Positions 25,505 to 36,100 of a stretch of 64,000 bases of DNA are shown here, in pieces (within the stretch, counting starts at the first letter, position 1; every line of letters begins with the position of its first letter). The translations under genes were made by a program, and so were the position numbers. The stretch is from positions 1,364,001 through 1,428,000 of the forward strand of contig NZ_SRLA01000001.1 in assembly GCF_004745825.1 (NCBI RefSeq), given 5' to 3'. The notes below the pieces were generated by a model. It made no database searches. It had not been told where the DNA came from and saw only the letters and a list, made by a program, of their open reading frames with translations. Origin of the DNA: Hymenobacter fodinae. GTDB taxonomy: Bacteria; Bacteroidota; Bacteroidia; Cytophagales; Hymenobacteraceae.

Positions 25505-26914
25505 ATGTTAGATTCTGCTGAATTTCTGACGCCGGCACAAATTGTGGCCGAGCTCGATAAATACATCATTGGCCAACACGATGCCAAGCGCCACGTGGCT
25601 ATTGCGCTGCGCAACCGGTGGCGCCGTCTGCACGCTCCTGCCGAAATGCAGCGCGAAATCGTACCGAACAACATCCTCATGATAGGCTCCACGGGCGTGG
25701 GCAAAACTGAAATTGCCCGTCGCTTGGCAAGCATTTCCGGGGCCCCTTTCACCAAAGTAGAAGCGTCTAAGTTCACAGAAGTGGGGTATGTAGGCCGCGA
25801 CGTAGAGAGCATGGTACGCGACCTAGTAGAGCAATCCGTGAACATGGTGCGGCAGCGGCGTAAAGAGGAAGTAAAAGCTCAAGCCGCCCAAGCCGTCGAG
25901 GATCTTATCCTTGATGCATTAATTCCGCCTATTTCGGGTGGTAGCATCACAAAGCCCGGTGTTGGCTTCGGCAGCTCCGATGGTAATCAAGTGCCCGATT
26001 CTGATCATGAACTCAACGAACGCACGCGCGAGCGTTTTCGCGAGAAGATTCGGAATGGAGAAATGGAAGACCGAAAAATCGACATCCGGGTGCAGCAGAA
26101 TAACTCGCCCGGCATTGGCGTGATTGGTGGACCGGCAGGCCTAGACGAAGCCTCCATGGCCGGCATCCAGGATATGCTGGGCTCTATGATTCCTAAGAAA
26201 ACCCGGAAGCGCAAGGTTACTATTGCCGAAGCCCGGAAAATTCTGCTAGACGAGGAAGCTGCCAAACTCATCGATATGGACGAGGTGAAGGACGAGGCCA
26301 TCCGTCACGCCGAAAACGCCGGTATCATATTCATCGACGAAATTGATAAAGTAGCTAGCCGTAGCAGCAAAGGCGGTGGTGGACCCGATGTGAGTCGAGA
26401 AGGCGTACAGCGCGACTTACTACCGATTGTGGAAGGCTCTGCCGTCAGCACCAAATATGGCATCATCCACACCGACCACATCCTGTTCATCGCGGCCGGT
26501 GCCTTCCACGTGGCTAAGCCCTCCGATCTTATCCCGGAGTTACAGGGCCGTTTTCCCATTCGTGTAGAGCTCCAAAGCCTCACCAAGGATGATTTCTACC
26601 GTATTCTCAGAGACCCCAAAAACGCACTGACCAAGCAGTACGAAGCCCTCTTAAAGGCAGAAAATGTGGAGCTTTCGTTCGATGATGAAGCCTTGGAGCG
26701 GTTAGCTAGTATCGCCTTCGAGGTTAACAGCGAAGTAGAAAACATTGGGGCCCGCCGACTACACACCGTTATGAGCCGCTTGCTCAACGATATTCTATTT
26801 GATGTACCCGATCAGATTGGCCCTAACGCCCGCATTCTCATCACTCGTGAGTTAGTAGAAGAGCGGCTGCGGGACATGGTTCGTAACCGCGACCTGAGCC
26901 AGTATATTCTCTAG
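25505..26914 (+). CDS. hslU: ATP-dependent protease ATPase subunit HslU
   Basis: HslU unfolds substrates for the HslV peptidase. The 469-aa protein has the N-terminal LTPAQIVAELDKYIIGQ, Walker A GSTGVGKTE (about 61-68), the sensor segment KVEASKFTEVGYVGRDVESMVRDL, a long intermediate domain, Walker B GIIFIDEIDK and the conserved C-terminal tail. Length is typical. No hslV is adjacent or elsewhere in the window, so the peptidase is encoded elsewhere. The stop TAG is part of a CTAGGCCAG motif, and a hairpin follows. Confidence 0.96.
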   Translation: MLDSAEFLTPAQIVAELDKYIIGQHDAKRHVAIALRNRWRRLHAPAEMQREIVPNNILMIGSTGVGKTEIARRLASISGAPFTKVEASKFTEVGYVGRDVESMVRDLVEQSVNMVRQRRKEEVKAQAAQAVEDLILDALIPPISGGSITKPGVGFGSSDGNQVPDSDHELNERTRERFREKIRNGEMEDRKIDIRVQQNNSPGIGVIGGPAGLDEASMAGIQDMLGSMIPKKTRKRKVTIAEARKILLDEEAAKLIDMDEVKDEAIRHAENAGIIFIDEIDKVASRSSKGGGGPDVSREGVQRDLLPIVEGSAVSTKYGIIHTDHILFIAAGAFHVAKPSDLIPELQGRFPIRVELQSLTKDDFYRILRDPKNALTKQYEALLKAENVELSFDDEALERLASIAFEVNSEVENIGARRLHTVMSRLLNDILFDVPDQIGPNARILITRELVEERLRDMVRNRDLSQYIL

Positions 26915-26947
26915 GCCAGTCTACGTCTGCGGTAAGTGGCTAATAAA

Positions 26948-26981
26948 GCAAAAGGAGGTGGCCTAGGTCACCTCCTTTTGC
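26948..26981 (+). terminator. Terminator after hslU with the GCCTAGG motif in its loop
   Basis: The arms GCAAAAGGAGGTG and CACCTCCTTTTGC enclose GCCTAGGT and are followed by TTTCT. It lies 33 bp past the hslU stop. Confidence 0.88.
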
Positions 26982-27030
26982 TTTCTACCGTACTTTTTAT
27001 GTACGCTTTCTCATCTCATTTCTCTCCCAT

Positions 27031-27759
27031 ATGCATTACTACATTATTACTGGTGCTAGTCGGGGTCTTGGCAAGGCCCTTGCAGAAGCTGCCCTACAAA
27101 TACCAGATATTGCTGTTTTGGGCGTCTCACGGCACGCCACTATTGCTCACGAGCGGTACACGCACCAACCTCTGGATTTATCAGATATGCTAGCCGTGCA
27201 GAACAACTTGCACAAGGTTTTTACTGCTAGGCCAGATGCTGAAAGTATTACTTTAATCAATAATGCAGCCGTGCTAGGTGATATAGGCTACTTAGGTGAA
27301 CACCAGAACGAGCACTTCGAGTTTGTTTTTGATGTCAATACCGTGGCACCTGCCATGTTCATGAACACATTCCTGAGTGCCTACTCCAGCCTTTCAGTCC
27401 CGCGCACAATCCTAAACATCAGCAGTGGCGCCGCCCAGAGAGCCGTTGATGGTTGGGGTGCTTACTCAGCATCCAAAGCTGCGCTTGATGCTCTATCCCG
27501 CACTGCCCAGAAAGAACAAGACATCCGCGGTACCGGAATCCGCATCCGCAGTCTTTCCCCCGGCATCCTCGACACTCCCATGCAAGCACATATCCGCACT
27601 GCCGATCAACATAGCTTCAGTGAAGCTGCAAAGTTTGCTGGCTTCTTTGAAGAAGGCAAACTAGCCAAGCCAGAGGAAGTAGCTAGTAAAATTTTGGATT
27701 GGCTTCAACGTCCAACGGAAAAGCAAGAGCAAGTAGCTTTACGGATAACAGAGCTGTAA
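27031..27759 (+). CDS. Short-chain dehydrogenase/reductase
   Basis: This classical 242-aa SDR has the nucleotide-binding TGASRGLG (residues 7-14), NNAA (77-80), catalytic Ser131/132, and Tyr145-Lys149 in YSASK. An HATIAH segment after the second strand is consistent with NADPH preference, as is Arg11 in the glycine-rich loop. It resembles the sepiapterin/benzil-reductase branch (YueD-like), but substrate cannot be fixed. It stands alone between two strong terminators. Confidence 0.9.
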   Translation: MHYYIITGASRGLGKALAEAALQIPDIAVLGVSRHATIAHERYTHQPLDLSDMLAVQNNLHKVFTARPDAESITLINNAAVLGDIGYLGEHQNEHFEFVFDVNTVAPAMFMNTFLSAYSSLSVPRTILNISSGAAQRAVDGWGAYSASKAALDALSRTAQKEQDIRGTGIRIRSLSPGILDTPMQAHIRTADQHSFSEAAKFAGFFEEGKLAKPEEVASKILDWLQRPTEKQEQVALRITEL

Positions 27760-27765
27760 ACCAAT

Positions 27766-27829
27766 CAATGGTACATGAAAAAGGAAGGCCCTGACAAACG
27801 TCAGGGCCTTCCTTTTTCATGTACCATTG
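27766..27829. terminator. 30-bp perfect inverted repeat terminator
   Basis: The arms 27766-27795 and 27800-27829 match exactly around a 4-nt loop (AAAC), with an A5 run before the core on one side and a T5 run after it on the other. It separates the SDR gene (plus) from the convergent SusD gene (minus). Confidence 0.93.
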
Positions 27830-27836
27830 GCTAAAA

Positions 27837-29255
27837 TTAATAGCCAGTGTTTTGTGTAATGGTACCCGAGCTATTCAGTACCTCACGCTGTGGAATGGGC
27901 CATAGTACGCGGAAGGGTTGGGTAACACCTGTTAGGGTACTCAATACCGTGCCCGTACGGCGCAAATCAAACCAACGGTGTCCTTCGTGGGCAAGCTCCA
28001 CACGGCGCTCCTTCAGGATAGCGGCAACAAGACCAGTTTGGCCCGTTAAATCCGTAGCGGTTGGAGTCAGCACATAAGCGGCCAAACCAGCACGTACCCG
28101 AATCAAGTTGAGTAGCTTAACTGCTTCAGTCAGGTTTGCAACACCACCTACGCGAGCTAACGCCTCAGCACGGTTAAGTATAGTTTCACCGTTACGTACC
28201 AAGATAACGTTGTCATCACCAGTTACACGGCTAAACTTCTGCGTAGTGCCAGCAGGTGAGGAGTTTACATTAACGGGTAAACGCTTATCACCTGTTTCGT
28301 GTGCAGCAGGTAGACCAGTAGCAGGATCTACTTCGTTGCGTCCACCGTTAGCGGTAGGATACCAATAGAAGGCAATCGAGTTAGCGTCGGTGGCATCATA
28401 CTGAAGCTCCCAAATAGACTCCTGCTGATTCTTCAGTGCCCAAAGGTCAACGTAGTTAGCCGACAGAGGCAGGTTGCCTGATGCATCACGCAAAGGTGCA
28501 GTCAGTGATATTACTGTTGGGTAGTCACCATTGCGCAGGGCAAAGCGTGCTTTTAGAGCAATAGCCGCATTCTTCGTGATTCGGCCACGGTTCTGGTTAT
28601 TTGCGCTGGTATAAGCAGTAGGCAAGTTGGCTATAGCGTAATCAAAGTCATCGTTGATTACTTGAATAATCTGCTGCTCAGTCGAGCGAGGAATAGGAGC
28701 AATCTGTGCATCACTGATGTCCTTGGTTGGCGTCAAACGCAATGGAACACCTACTCCACCTGGCTTATTATAGCCTTCAGGCGTGCCACCCCAGAAACCT
28801 AATAGGTTCATGTAGTGGAAGGCACGCAAAGCTCTTGCCTGTGCAATAGCTGTAGCAGGAGTGTAAGATGGGTCAGACAGAGCGCCAGCGGCTTCAATTA
28901 CGTAGTTAGCGCGGTTAATGCCACTGTAGATAGAAGACCACATACTGCTCAACTCCACGTTATCAGCTGTGATGTTGTTTTGGTTGATTTGCTGAAAGCT
29001 TGGTAGAGTACCCGTCCAACGAACATTATCTGCGCCCATATCGGCAAACAGAATGTAACGCAGGCCCCAGTAGTTACCGCTTTGCACGGCATCATAGGCG
29101 CCAATCAGAGCGGCTTCTACGCCCTGCTTGGTAGTAAGAGCAGTTTCAGCAGGTAAACTAGCTTGTGGCTTTACATCGAGCAGCTTATCACAGGAAGAAG
29201 CTAATGACACTAATAGTGCAGCAGCAGCTAAACGTGTTAAAAAGATATTTTTCAT
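27837..29255 (-). CDS. SusD/RagB family nutrient-binding lipoprotein
   Basis: The protein has 472 aa from MKNIFLTRLAAAALL. The lipobox SLASSC gives a lipidated surface protein. Family features: QASLPAETALTTKQGVEAALIGAYDA at the N-terminus, TPR-like helices (ARALRAFHYMNLLGFWGG), and the C-terminal KERRVELAHEGHRWFDLRRTG. SusD proteins cap the SusC transporter and bind the glycan or peptide ligand. It follows its SusC partner by 20 bp on the same strand. No glycoside hydrolase, peptidase or regulator accompanies the pair, so the ligand is unknown. Confidence 0.95.
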   Translation of the reverse strand: MKNIFLTRLAAAALLVSLASSCDKLLDVKPQASLPAETALTTKQGVEAALIGAYDAVQSGNYWGLRYILFADMGADNVRWTGTLPSFQQINQNNITADNVELSSMWSSIYSGINRANYVIEAAGALSDPSYTPATAIAQARALRAFHYMNLLGFWGGTPEGYNKPGGVGVPLRLTPTKDISDAQIAPIPRSTEQQIIQVINDDFDYAIANLPTAYTSANNQNRGRITKNAAIALKARFALRNGDYPTVISLTAPLRDASGNLPLSANYVDLWALKNQQESIWELQYDATDANSIAFYWYPTANGGRNEVDPATGLPAAHETGDKRLPVNVNSSPAGTTQKFSRVTGDDNVILVRNGETILNRAEALARVGGVANLTEAVKLLNLIRVRAGLAAYVLTPTATDLTGQTGLVAAILKERRVELAHEGHRWFDLRRTGTVLSTLTGVTQPFRVLWPIPQREVLNSSGTITQNTGY

Positions 29256-29275
29256 GAGTTGCAAAGAGGGAAAGA

Positions 29276-32200
29276 TTACAGGCCTAGGTTAACACCGAAG
29301 GTGATTGTGCGAGCCTGTGGGTAAACCAAGAAGTCAGTGCCAAGCGAAGTGTTACTCCCACTGAAGGTGTTAACCTCGGGGTCAAGGCCTGAGTAATTGG
29401 TAAAGGTTACCAAGTTCTGAGCTTGAGCGTAAATGCGCAATGAGCTTACGTGAGCACGCGAAGCAAGCGCACTTGAGAAGGTGTAGCCCAACACAACGTT
29501 TTTCAAGCGGGCATAAGAACCATCTTCAATGAAGCGGTCTGATACGCGACGATTGTTATTCGGGTCACCGTATACTGCACGCGGAATATCCGTGTTTGTG
29601 TTATTTGGGGTCCAGCGGTTCAATACACCGGCAGTCTGACCAAATACACCGTTCATGCCTTCCGAGAAAGACTTAGTGTTATTATAGATCTTATTACCGT
29701 AGTTGTACTGTAGGAATGCGGTAAGGTCAAATCCTTTAAACGACAGTGTATTAGTAAAGCCGCCATAAAACTTAGGCTGAGCGCTACCCAATATTTCCTG
29801 GTCCGCAGAAGTGATTACTCCGTCACCGTTAATATCCTTAAACTTAATATCGCCAGGGCGAGTGAGCGTAGTCTGGTAAACAGAGGTAGCAACGCCAGTT
29901 TGAGTTTTCGCATTAGCATCAAGAGCATTAATCTCTTCCTGCGTCTGGAAAATGCCTTCTACGCGGTAGCCGCGGAACGCTCCTAGGGGTTGACCTTCTG
30001 CAAGCCAGCTAGCAAAGCCTGCTGCAGAAGCAGGGCCCGACAGTTTGGTTACTTTGTTCCGGTTAAAGGAGATATTAAAGTTTGTTGTCCATTCAAAAGC
30101 TCCGGGCTCAGCAGCATTAAAGTTTACAGTAGTTAAGCCTAATTCTAAGCCTTTGTTTTCGATGTTGCCAATGTTCGAGGTGTATGAACCGAAACCAGTG
30201 TCAAACACCAAAGGACGAGCCAGCAACAGGTCTCGGGTCTTCTTCTTATAGACGTCGGCGATGAAGTTGACGCGGTTATTGAAGAAACCTAGGTCAATGC
30301 CAAAGTCAGTCTGGCTGGTACGCTCCCACTTCAAGCTTGGGTTAGCGAGCTGGCTAGGTGCTAGGCCACCCAGTTGCAGGTAGTTAGCACCTGTGCCAAT
30401 CAGAGCAAGAGAAGGGAAGTTGCCAATATCAGAGTTACCGGTTTCGCCATAGCTAGCCCGGAGCTTTAGGTTGCTGATCTGACTGAGACCATCCATGAAG
30501 CTTTCCTCTGAAATACGCCAGCCGCCCGAGACTGCCGGGAAAATACCGTATTGGTTTTCCTCACCAAAGCGGGAAGATCCGTCACGACGAATGCTACCGG
30601 AGAGTAGGTACTTGCCTTTGTAAGCATAATTCAGGCGTGAAAATGCACCGAACAAGTTCCAGCCCGTAGCGGAAGACGAAGCACCCGTTTTCAAGGCACC
30701 TGCCGATAGCTGACGGATATCGTTTCCTGGGAAGCTAGAAGCAGTAGCAAACAGTTCTGAGAATCGGTCTTGCTGGTAGTTTACCCCAACCAGGGCTGTA
30801 ACATCGTGCGATTCAGCAAAGGTTTTGCTGTACGTGATTACGTTATCCCAGTTGAAATTGGCGTCCTGGCGATAAGAGGCCACAGCAGAGCCGTTGGCGC
30901 CTGCCCCAGTATTCGTAGTGGTTGGGTTGAAGGTATTATCGCGGAAAGTCAAGTAATCTAAGCCTACGGTGGTGCGGAAGCGCAAATTCTTGATATATTC
31001 AAATTCAGCGAATGTAGTACCAATTAAACGTGCGCTAATCGACTCCAAGAATGGCTCCTTGGCGGCGGCCAATGGGTTCTCAGTAGAGGCACCGGGGTCC
31101 TTATAGTAGGTGCCATTCGCACGATACTTTGGAATGTCACTGGCTACCAAAATAGCAGTACTTACTACCCCGTTAATGTTGTTATCGTTCTGAATACGGT
31201 TACTGGCCGAACGGCTTAGGCCCAGATTAGTGCCTACCCGAATGTGCGTATTAATCTCATGGTCAAGGTTCAAGCGCACGTTGCCACGCTTGAAGTCCGA
31301 GCCTAAGACTATACCGGTTTGATCGAAATAATTACCCGACAGCAAGAACTTGGTGCCGGCATTGCCACCGCTGAGCGTTAGCTCGTAATTGCTAATAGGA
31401 GCAGTACGGAAGATTTCGTTTTGCCAGTTGGTGTTTGGAGCACTAGCAGGGTTCTGAAAGGTAGCTACATCCCGAACACCATCTCCATCGTCCACAGCCT
31501 GGTAAACTCCACCTACAATAGATAGGCCAGCTCCACCAAAGCCATAAGCGGCAGCATCGGCATAGCTACGGAAGGGTACACCAAAAGCAGGGATCTGACC
31601 AGCTGCGTTTACTGGATAGCGGTTCTGAAGCTGCTCAAGAAACAGTTCGGTCTGTTGTTGACCAGTTAGGGGAGTTAGTTGATTCCAAGCTTTCTGAATA
31701 CCAGTGTAGTAACCAAGGTTTACCTTGGTTTTACCTGCCTTACCACGCTTTGTAGTAATGATTACAACACCATTTGAAGCACGTGAACCGTAGATCGCCG
31801 AAGAAGCGGCATCTTTCAGCACTTCAATAGACTCGATATCGTTAGGGTTGATATCTGACAAAGCATTGGTCGTTTGACCACCCGTACCGATGTTGGTATA
31901 GCTGCCGGTGTTAATTGGAATGCCATCAACAACGTACAGCGGCTCGTTACCTGCTGTAATAGAAGAAGAGCCCCGGACACGGACCGCGATACCCGAGCCT
32001 GGGGTACCAGAATTCTGAGAAATTTGTACGCCTGGAGCGCGACCCTGCAGTGCTTGGTCAACGCTTACAATGGGGGTATTCTTGAATTCCTGTGCTCCTA
32101 CGCTAGTTACAGCACCTGTTAACTCAGCACGTTCCTGAGTACCATAGCCCACTACTACCACTTCGCTCAAGCTTTTGGTATCAGCTGCAAGGGCTATATT

Positions 32201-32476
32201 AATCTGGCTTTCACTCCCGATTGCACGTTCGGCTGCCAAATAGCCGACAGAACTGAAAGTTAGGACGTCAGCATTTAATGGTGCATTCAGGTTAAATGTA
32301 CCGTCAGAATTGGTGGAAACTCCTGAAGTAGTACCTTTTACTAGTACAGTTACTCCAGGTAGACCTTCGCCTGTAGCACGGTCAGTTACTCTACCACTGA
32401 TTGTGCGAGTTTGTGCAAATACTTGGGCTACACTAAGAGTAGCTACAGGTATTGCAAAAAGTAGCGTTTTGTTCAT
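29276..32476 (-). CDS. SusC/RagA family TonB-linked outer-membrane transporter
   Basis: The protein has 1066 aa from MNKTLLFAIPVATLSV, with a signal peptide ending VFAQ. A carboxypeptidase-regulatory domain (ISGRVTDRATGEGLPGVTV) comes first, then the TonB-box-like VVVVGYGTQ, the plug (QGRAPGVQISQNSGTPGSG, EPLYVVDGIPI, AIYGSRASNGVVIITTKRG) and the C-terminal 22-strand barrel. It imports a ligand captured by its SusD partner with energy from TonB-ExbBD. It diverges from a second SusC at 33106, and the first 80 residues of the two are similar. It has very few copies of the window-wide TAGGCC motif. Confidence 0.96.
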   Translation of the reverse strand: MNKTLLFAIPVATLSVAQVFAQTRTISGRVTDRATGEGLPGVTVLVKGTTSGVSTNSDGTFNLNAPLNADVLTFSSVGYLAAERAIGSESQINIALAADTKSLSEVVVVGYGTQERAELTGAVTSVGAQEFKNTPIVSVDQALQGRAPGVQISQNSGTPGSGIAVRVRGSSSITAGNEPLYVVDGIPINTGSYTNIGTGGQTTNALSDINPNDIESIEVLKDAASSAIYGSRASNGVVIITTKRGKAGKTKVNLGYYTGIQKAWNQLTPLTGQQQTELFLEQLQNRYPVNAAGQIPAFGVPFRSYADAAAYGFGGAGLSIVGGVYQAVDDGDGVRDVATFQNPASAPNTNWQNEIFRTAPISNYELTLSGGNAGTKFLLSGNYFDQTGIVLGSDFKRGNVRLNLDHEINTHIRVGTNLGLSRSASNRIQNDNNINGVVSTAILVASDIPKYRANGTYYKDPGASTENPLAAAKEPFLESISARLIGTTFAEFEYIKNLRFRTTVGLDYLTFRDNTFNPTTTNTGAGANGSAVASYRQDANFNWDNVITYSKTFAESHDVTALVGVNYQQDRFSELFATASSFPGNDIRQLSAGALKTGASSSATGWNLFGAFSRLNYAYKGKYLLSGSIRRDGSSRFGEENQYGIFPAVSGGWRISEESFMDGLSQISNLKLRASYGETGNSDIGNFPSLALIGTGANYLQLGGLAPSQLANPSLKWERTSQTDFGIDLGFFNNRVNFIADVYKKKTRDLLLARPLVFDTGFGSYTSNIGNIENKGLELGLTTVNFNAAEPGAFEWTTNFNISFNRNKVTKLSGPASAAGFASWLAEGQPLGAFRGYRVEGIFQTQEEINALDANAKTQTGVATSVYQTTLTRPGDIKFKDINGDGVITSADQEILGSAQPKFYGGFTNTLSFKGFDLTAFLQYNYGNKIYNNTKSFSEGMNGVFGQTAGVLNRWTPNNTNTDIPRAVYGDPNNNRRVSDRFIEDGSYARLKNVVLGYTFSSALASRAHVSSLRIYAQAQNLVTFTNYSGLDPEVNTFSGSNTSLGTDFLVYPQARTITFGVNLGL

Positions 32477-33105
32477 GTAATAAGGTGTGAGTGAAAGTAG
32501 AAAAGAGCGGTCTACTAGGGTTAGATCTAGCATGGCCCAACAAACGAGATCTGAAAGTTATGAAGGTATTTTATCAAAACCTCTATTTATTTGATAAAAG
32601 CGTAATTTTAATAGGTTATTAATATGATATCTCTCGCATAAGGGGCAGTTCACTAGCTTTCAGATTAGAAAGAGTTGTTGATTACCTATCAGTATATATC
32701 TCAATGGAAGCTATTCAAATAGTTCAACAAATAGGATTAATCCAATATGGATAACATGCACTAAAATGTATAAGTGTATTGATATGCTATTTTAGAAATA
32801 AGACATAGTATGAACACACAATAGCCTCCTGCCTTAAGAGACAGCTAAATAATATCTATGAAAGGATATCCGTAATCGCCTGTAAGGATGTGTTATATGC
32901 AATACACGTATATGCTAGGTTCACCATTTTGACGTTATATGAAGTGAAATTTTCCGATTGATATTTTTTTATAAATTGCGGTTCCATGCCCTCTAGAGAT
33001 TGTTTCTTTTCTTTCAAATAGAGTTCACTATCTTGTGGTTAGCATGTTAGAGACGTTCTTTCCTTTATAATTCACTCATAGTCACATTTACCCACACTCA
33101 CTCAC
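32477..33105. other. 629-bp AT-rich divergent promoter region between two SusC genes
   Basis: No gene is seen here. The stretch should hold the promoters of both SusCD operons. I found no exact TAnnTTTG element; near matches exist, such as TAACTTTC on the minus strand near 32556. No clear operator palindrome and no ECF or hybrid two-component regulator gene lies beside it. Confidence 0.55.
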
Positions 33106-36100
33106 ATGCAAAAAACTTTATTGAGTGCGCTTCTGATCGCACCTGTCCTGTTGCAGCAGGCGGCCGCGCAGAACCGTCAAATTTCGGGACGTGTCACTGA
33201 CCGTGCCAATGGCCAAGGTTTGCCCGGCGTAACAGTATTGGTGAAGGGCACAACTACTGGCGTTTCTACAAATGCCGATGGTAGTTACACCATCAGTGCT
33301 CCAGCATCTGCAACGGCACTTACGTTTTCTTCTATTGGTTATGTAGCAGTAGAGCGTGCCATCGGAGATGCATCTACCATCGATATCGGACTTGCTTCCG
33401 ATTCTAAGCAATTAGGTGAGGTTGTAGTAACTGGGGCTCTTGGTATTCAGCGCCAGTCTCAACAGGTTGGTTACGCAACTGCTACTCTTGATACGAAAGA
33501 GGTTACCCAGGCTCGCGTTAACAACGTAGCAAATGGATTGGCCGGTAAAGTATCGGGTTTGCAAATTCAGACGCTGAATAACGGCATTAACCCGTCAGTG
33601 GCTATTACGCTGCGTGGTGGTCGTTCCTTAACAGGTAACAACCAAGCTCTTGTAGTAATTGATGGTGTCATCTCTCAAAATGAGGTCTTAACCGCCCTAA
33701 ATCCTGATGATATTGCATCTATCTCTGTACTGAAGGGTGCTAATGCAGCTGCATTATACGGCTCACAGGCTTCTAACGGTGCATTGATTGTAACTACCAA
33801 AAAAGGTGGTGGTGCCCCACAAATTACTCTTTCTCAAACTTCACAGTTTGAATCAATTTCATTCCTGCCTAAATTCCAAAATGAATTCGGTCCTGGCGCA
33901 AACTCCTGGAATGGTGATCGGGCAGGGAGGAATGACCGTCCGGACTTTACACCCGATGGGAGTGTAGACGTTCCGGAGGAAAACGCCTACACAGGCTATG
34001 AAAATCAGCAGTTTGGTCCGCGCTATGATGGCCGCATGGTACCATTTGGGGAACAACTGGCTGATGGTAGCCTCCAAATGTTACCATATTCATCACGCCC
34101 TAATGAAAGACGTAAGTTTTTCAATACGGGATATCAGATGCAGAATGGTGTAACTTTTTCGGCGGGTGATGAACGAAATAAATTTTATGCCTCCTTTCAA
34201 AATGTGCATAACAACGGCATTATTCCCAAGGACAAGTATGACCGTAATACTTTCCGTCTGAATGCTTCGCACGAGTTAGGTAAGCTCTCGGTTGGCTTCA
34301 ATATTTCGTATGCACAACAGGTAGTAGATCAGACTGCTAACTTAGATGCCCCTACAGGTGTATACTACGCCGTGTTTAACACGACGTCCATGTCGCCTTT
34401 GACCTCTTATAGCGACTGGCGAAACAATAAGTTTGCTAACCCCAATGGTTACGCTAACGCGTTCTACTCTAACCCATACTTCAATATAGACAATACTCGC
34501 GCTAAAGATCGTCAGAACACGATCGTAGGTAATATTGATTTGGGGTATAAAGTGTTTGATTGGTTGCGTATTCAGTATCGACTTGGTACTACTAACATCA
34601 ACCAAGCTAATTTAACTACTCAGGACAAGTTCTTGTTTGATGCCTATACACTTGCTAATACAAACAAGTCAACGGGCCAGCAAAGAACTGGTTTTGTGCG
34701 TGACGTAACTAGCAACCTTAACCGTATAAACTCGGATCTATTCGCTAGCGTGGACAAAACGTTCGGTGATTTTTCTGTGCAAGCTATTCTTGGGAACAAC
34801 GTACAGCAGCTGGACTCCCGTTTTAACTCTGTAGCCTCTACTGCACTGGCCACTCCGGGCCTGTTTAACTTGGGCAACCGTGTAGGTAACTTGACTGGTA
34901 GCGACGGTAGTGCAAGAACACGTATCTATGCTTTCTATGCTGATCTAACGTTAGGTTACAAGGATTACCTGTACGTTCACGGATCGGGTCGTTATGACAA
35001 TCTATCTTTCTTGGATCCAGATAACCGTAGCTTCTTCTATCCTGGTCTAGATGCGTCATTCATCTTTACAAATGCTATCCCAGCTTTAAAAGATGTGTCG
35101 TTTTTAGACTATGGTAAAATTCGCGGTGGTATCACTAAAGTAAGCCAAGTAAACTTGAACCAAACTGGTACAGGTGTTTACCAGACTGGCGGCGCATACC
35201 GCCTAAATTCTACTTATTCTCTGGGCTTTGGCTACCCATTTGGTTCGACCGCTTCGTTTCAAGCTGATAATGGCTTAGTACAGCCTGGACTGCGTCCTGA
35301 GACGACCCGCTCGATTGAAGCAGGTATTGAACTTAGCTTCCTGCAGCGTCGGGTAGCTGGTGCAATTACCTATTATACCCAGCGAAGCAGCGGGCAAACG
35401 ATTCCAACGCAAATCTCACAGACTTCTGGTTACAGCTCTCTGCTACTAAATGGTGGTGTTGTAGAGAACCGCGGTGTTGAAGCTGACCTGAATATTACCC
35501 CAATTCGTCTTGAAAACAGCCTAACTGTTACGGTAGGTGGTAACTTCAACTATAACAACAACGAAGTAATCTCTTTGCCAGACGGTCTACCGCAGCTTGC
35601 ACTGACTACGGGTGGTAATGCCCAACTTTATGCTATTCCTGGTAAGCCTTTCCCTTACCTAGCAGGTTCACACTATTCGCGTGACGCTGCTGGCCGTGTT
35701 ATCATGGCTCCAACTCGAAACACGTACGACACTACTGACCCAACGGTATATTACTATCCGGTTAAAGCGGCTGACAACCAGAATTTCGGTAATACGCAGC
35801 CTAAGTATCGTTACGGCTTCAACACTAGCATTACCTTTAAAGGCATTACATTGGCCGGTCAAGGGGAACTTCGCACGGGCTATGTAGTGTATAACGGTAT
35901 CGGTGAGGACCTTGACTTTACGGGTGCTGGTGCACGTAGCGCAATGTATGGCCGTCAGGATTTCATCTATCCAAACTCTGTGATCCCTCAAACGGATGCG
36001 AGTGGCAACACGACGTATATTGCAAATACCTCTGGTTATACTCCTGGTGGGGCTGAATTTTGGGCTCAAAATTCAACCTGGAACCGTACAGTAGCAGAAA

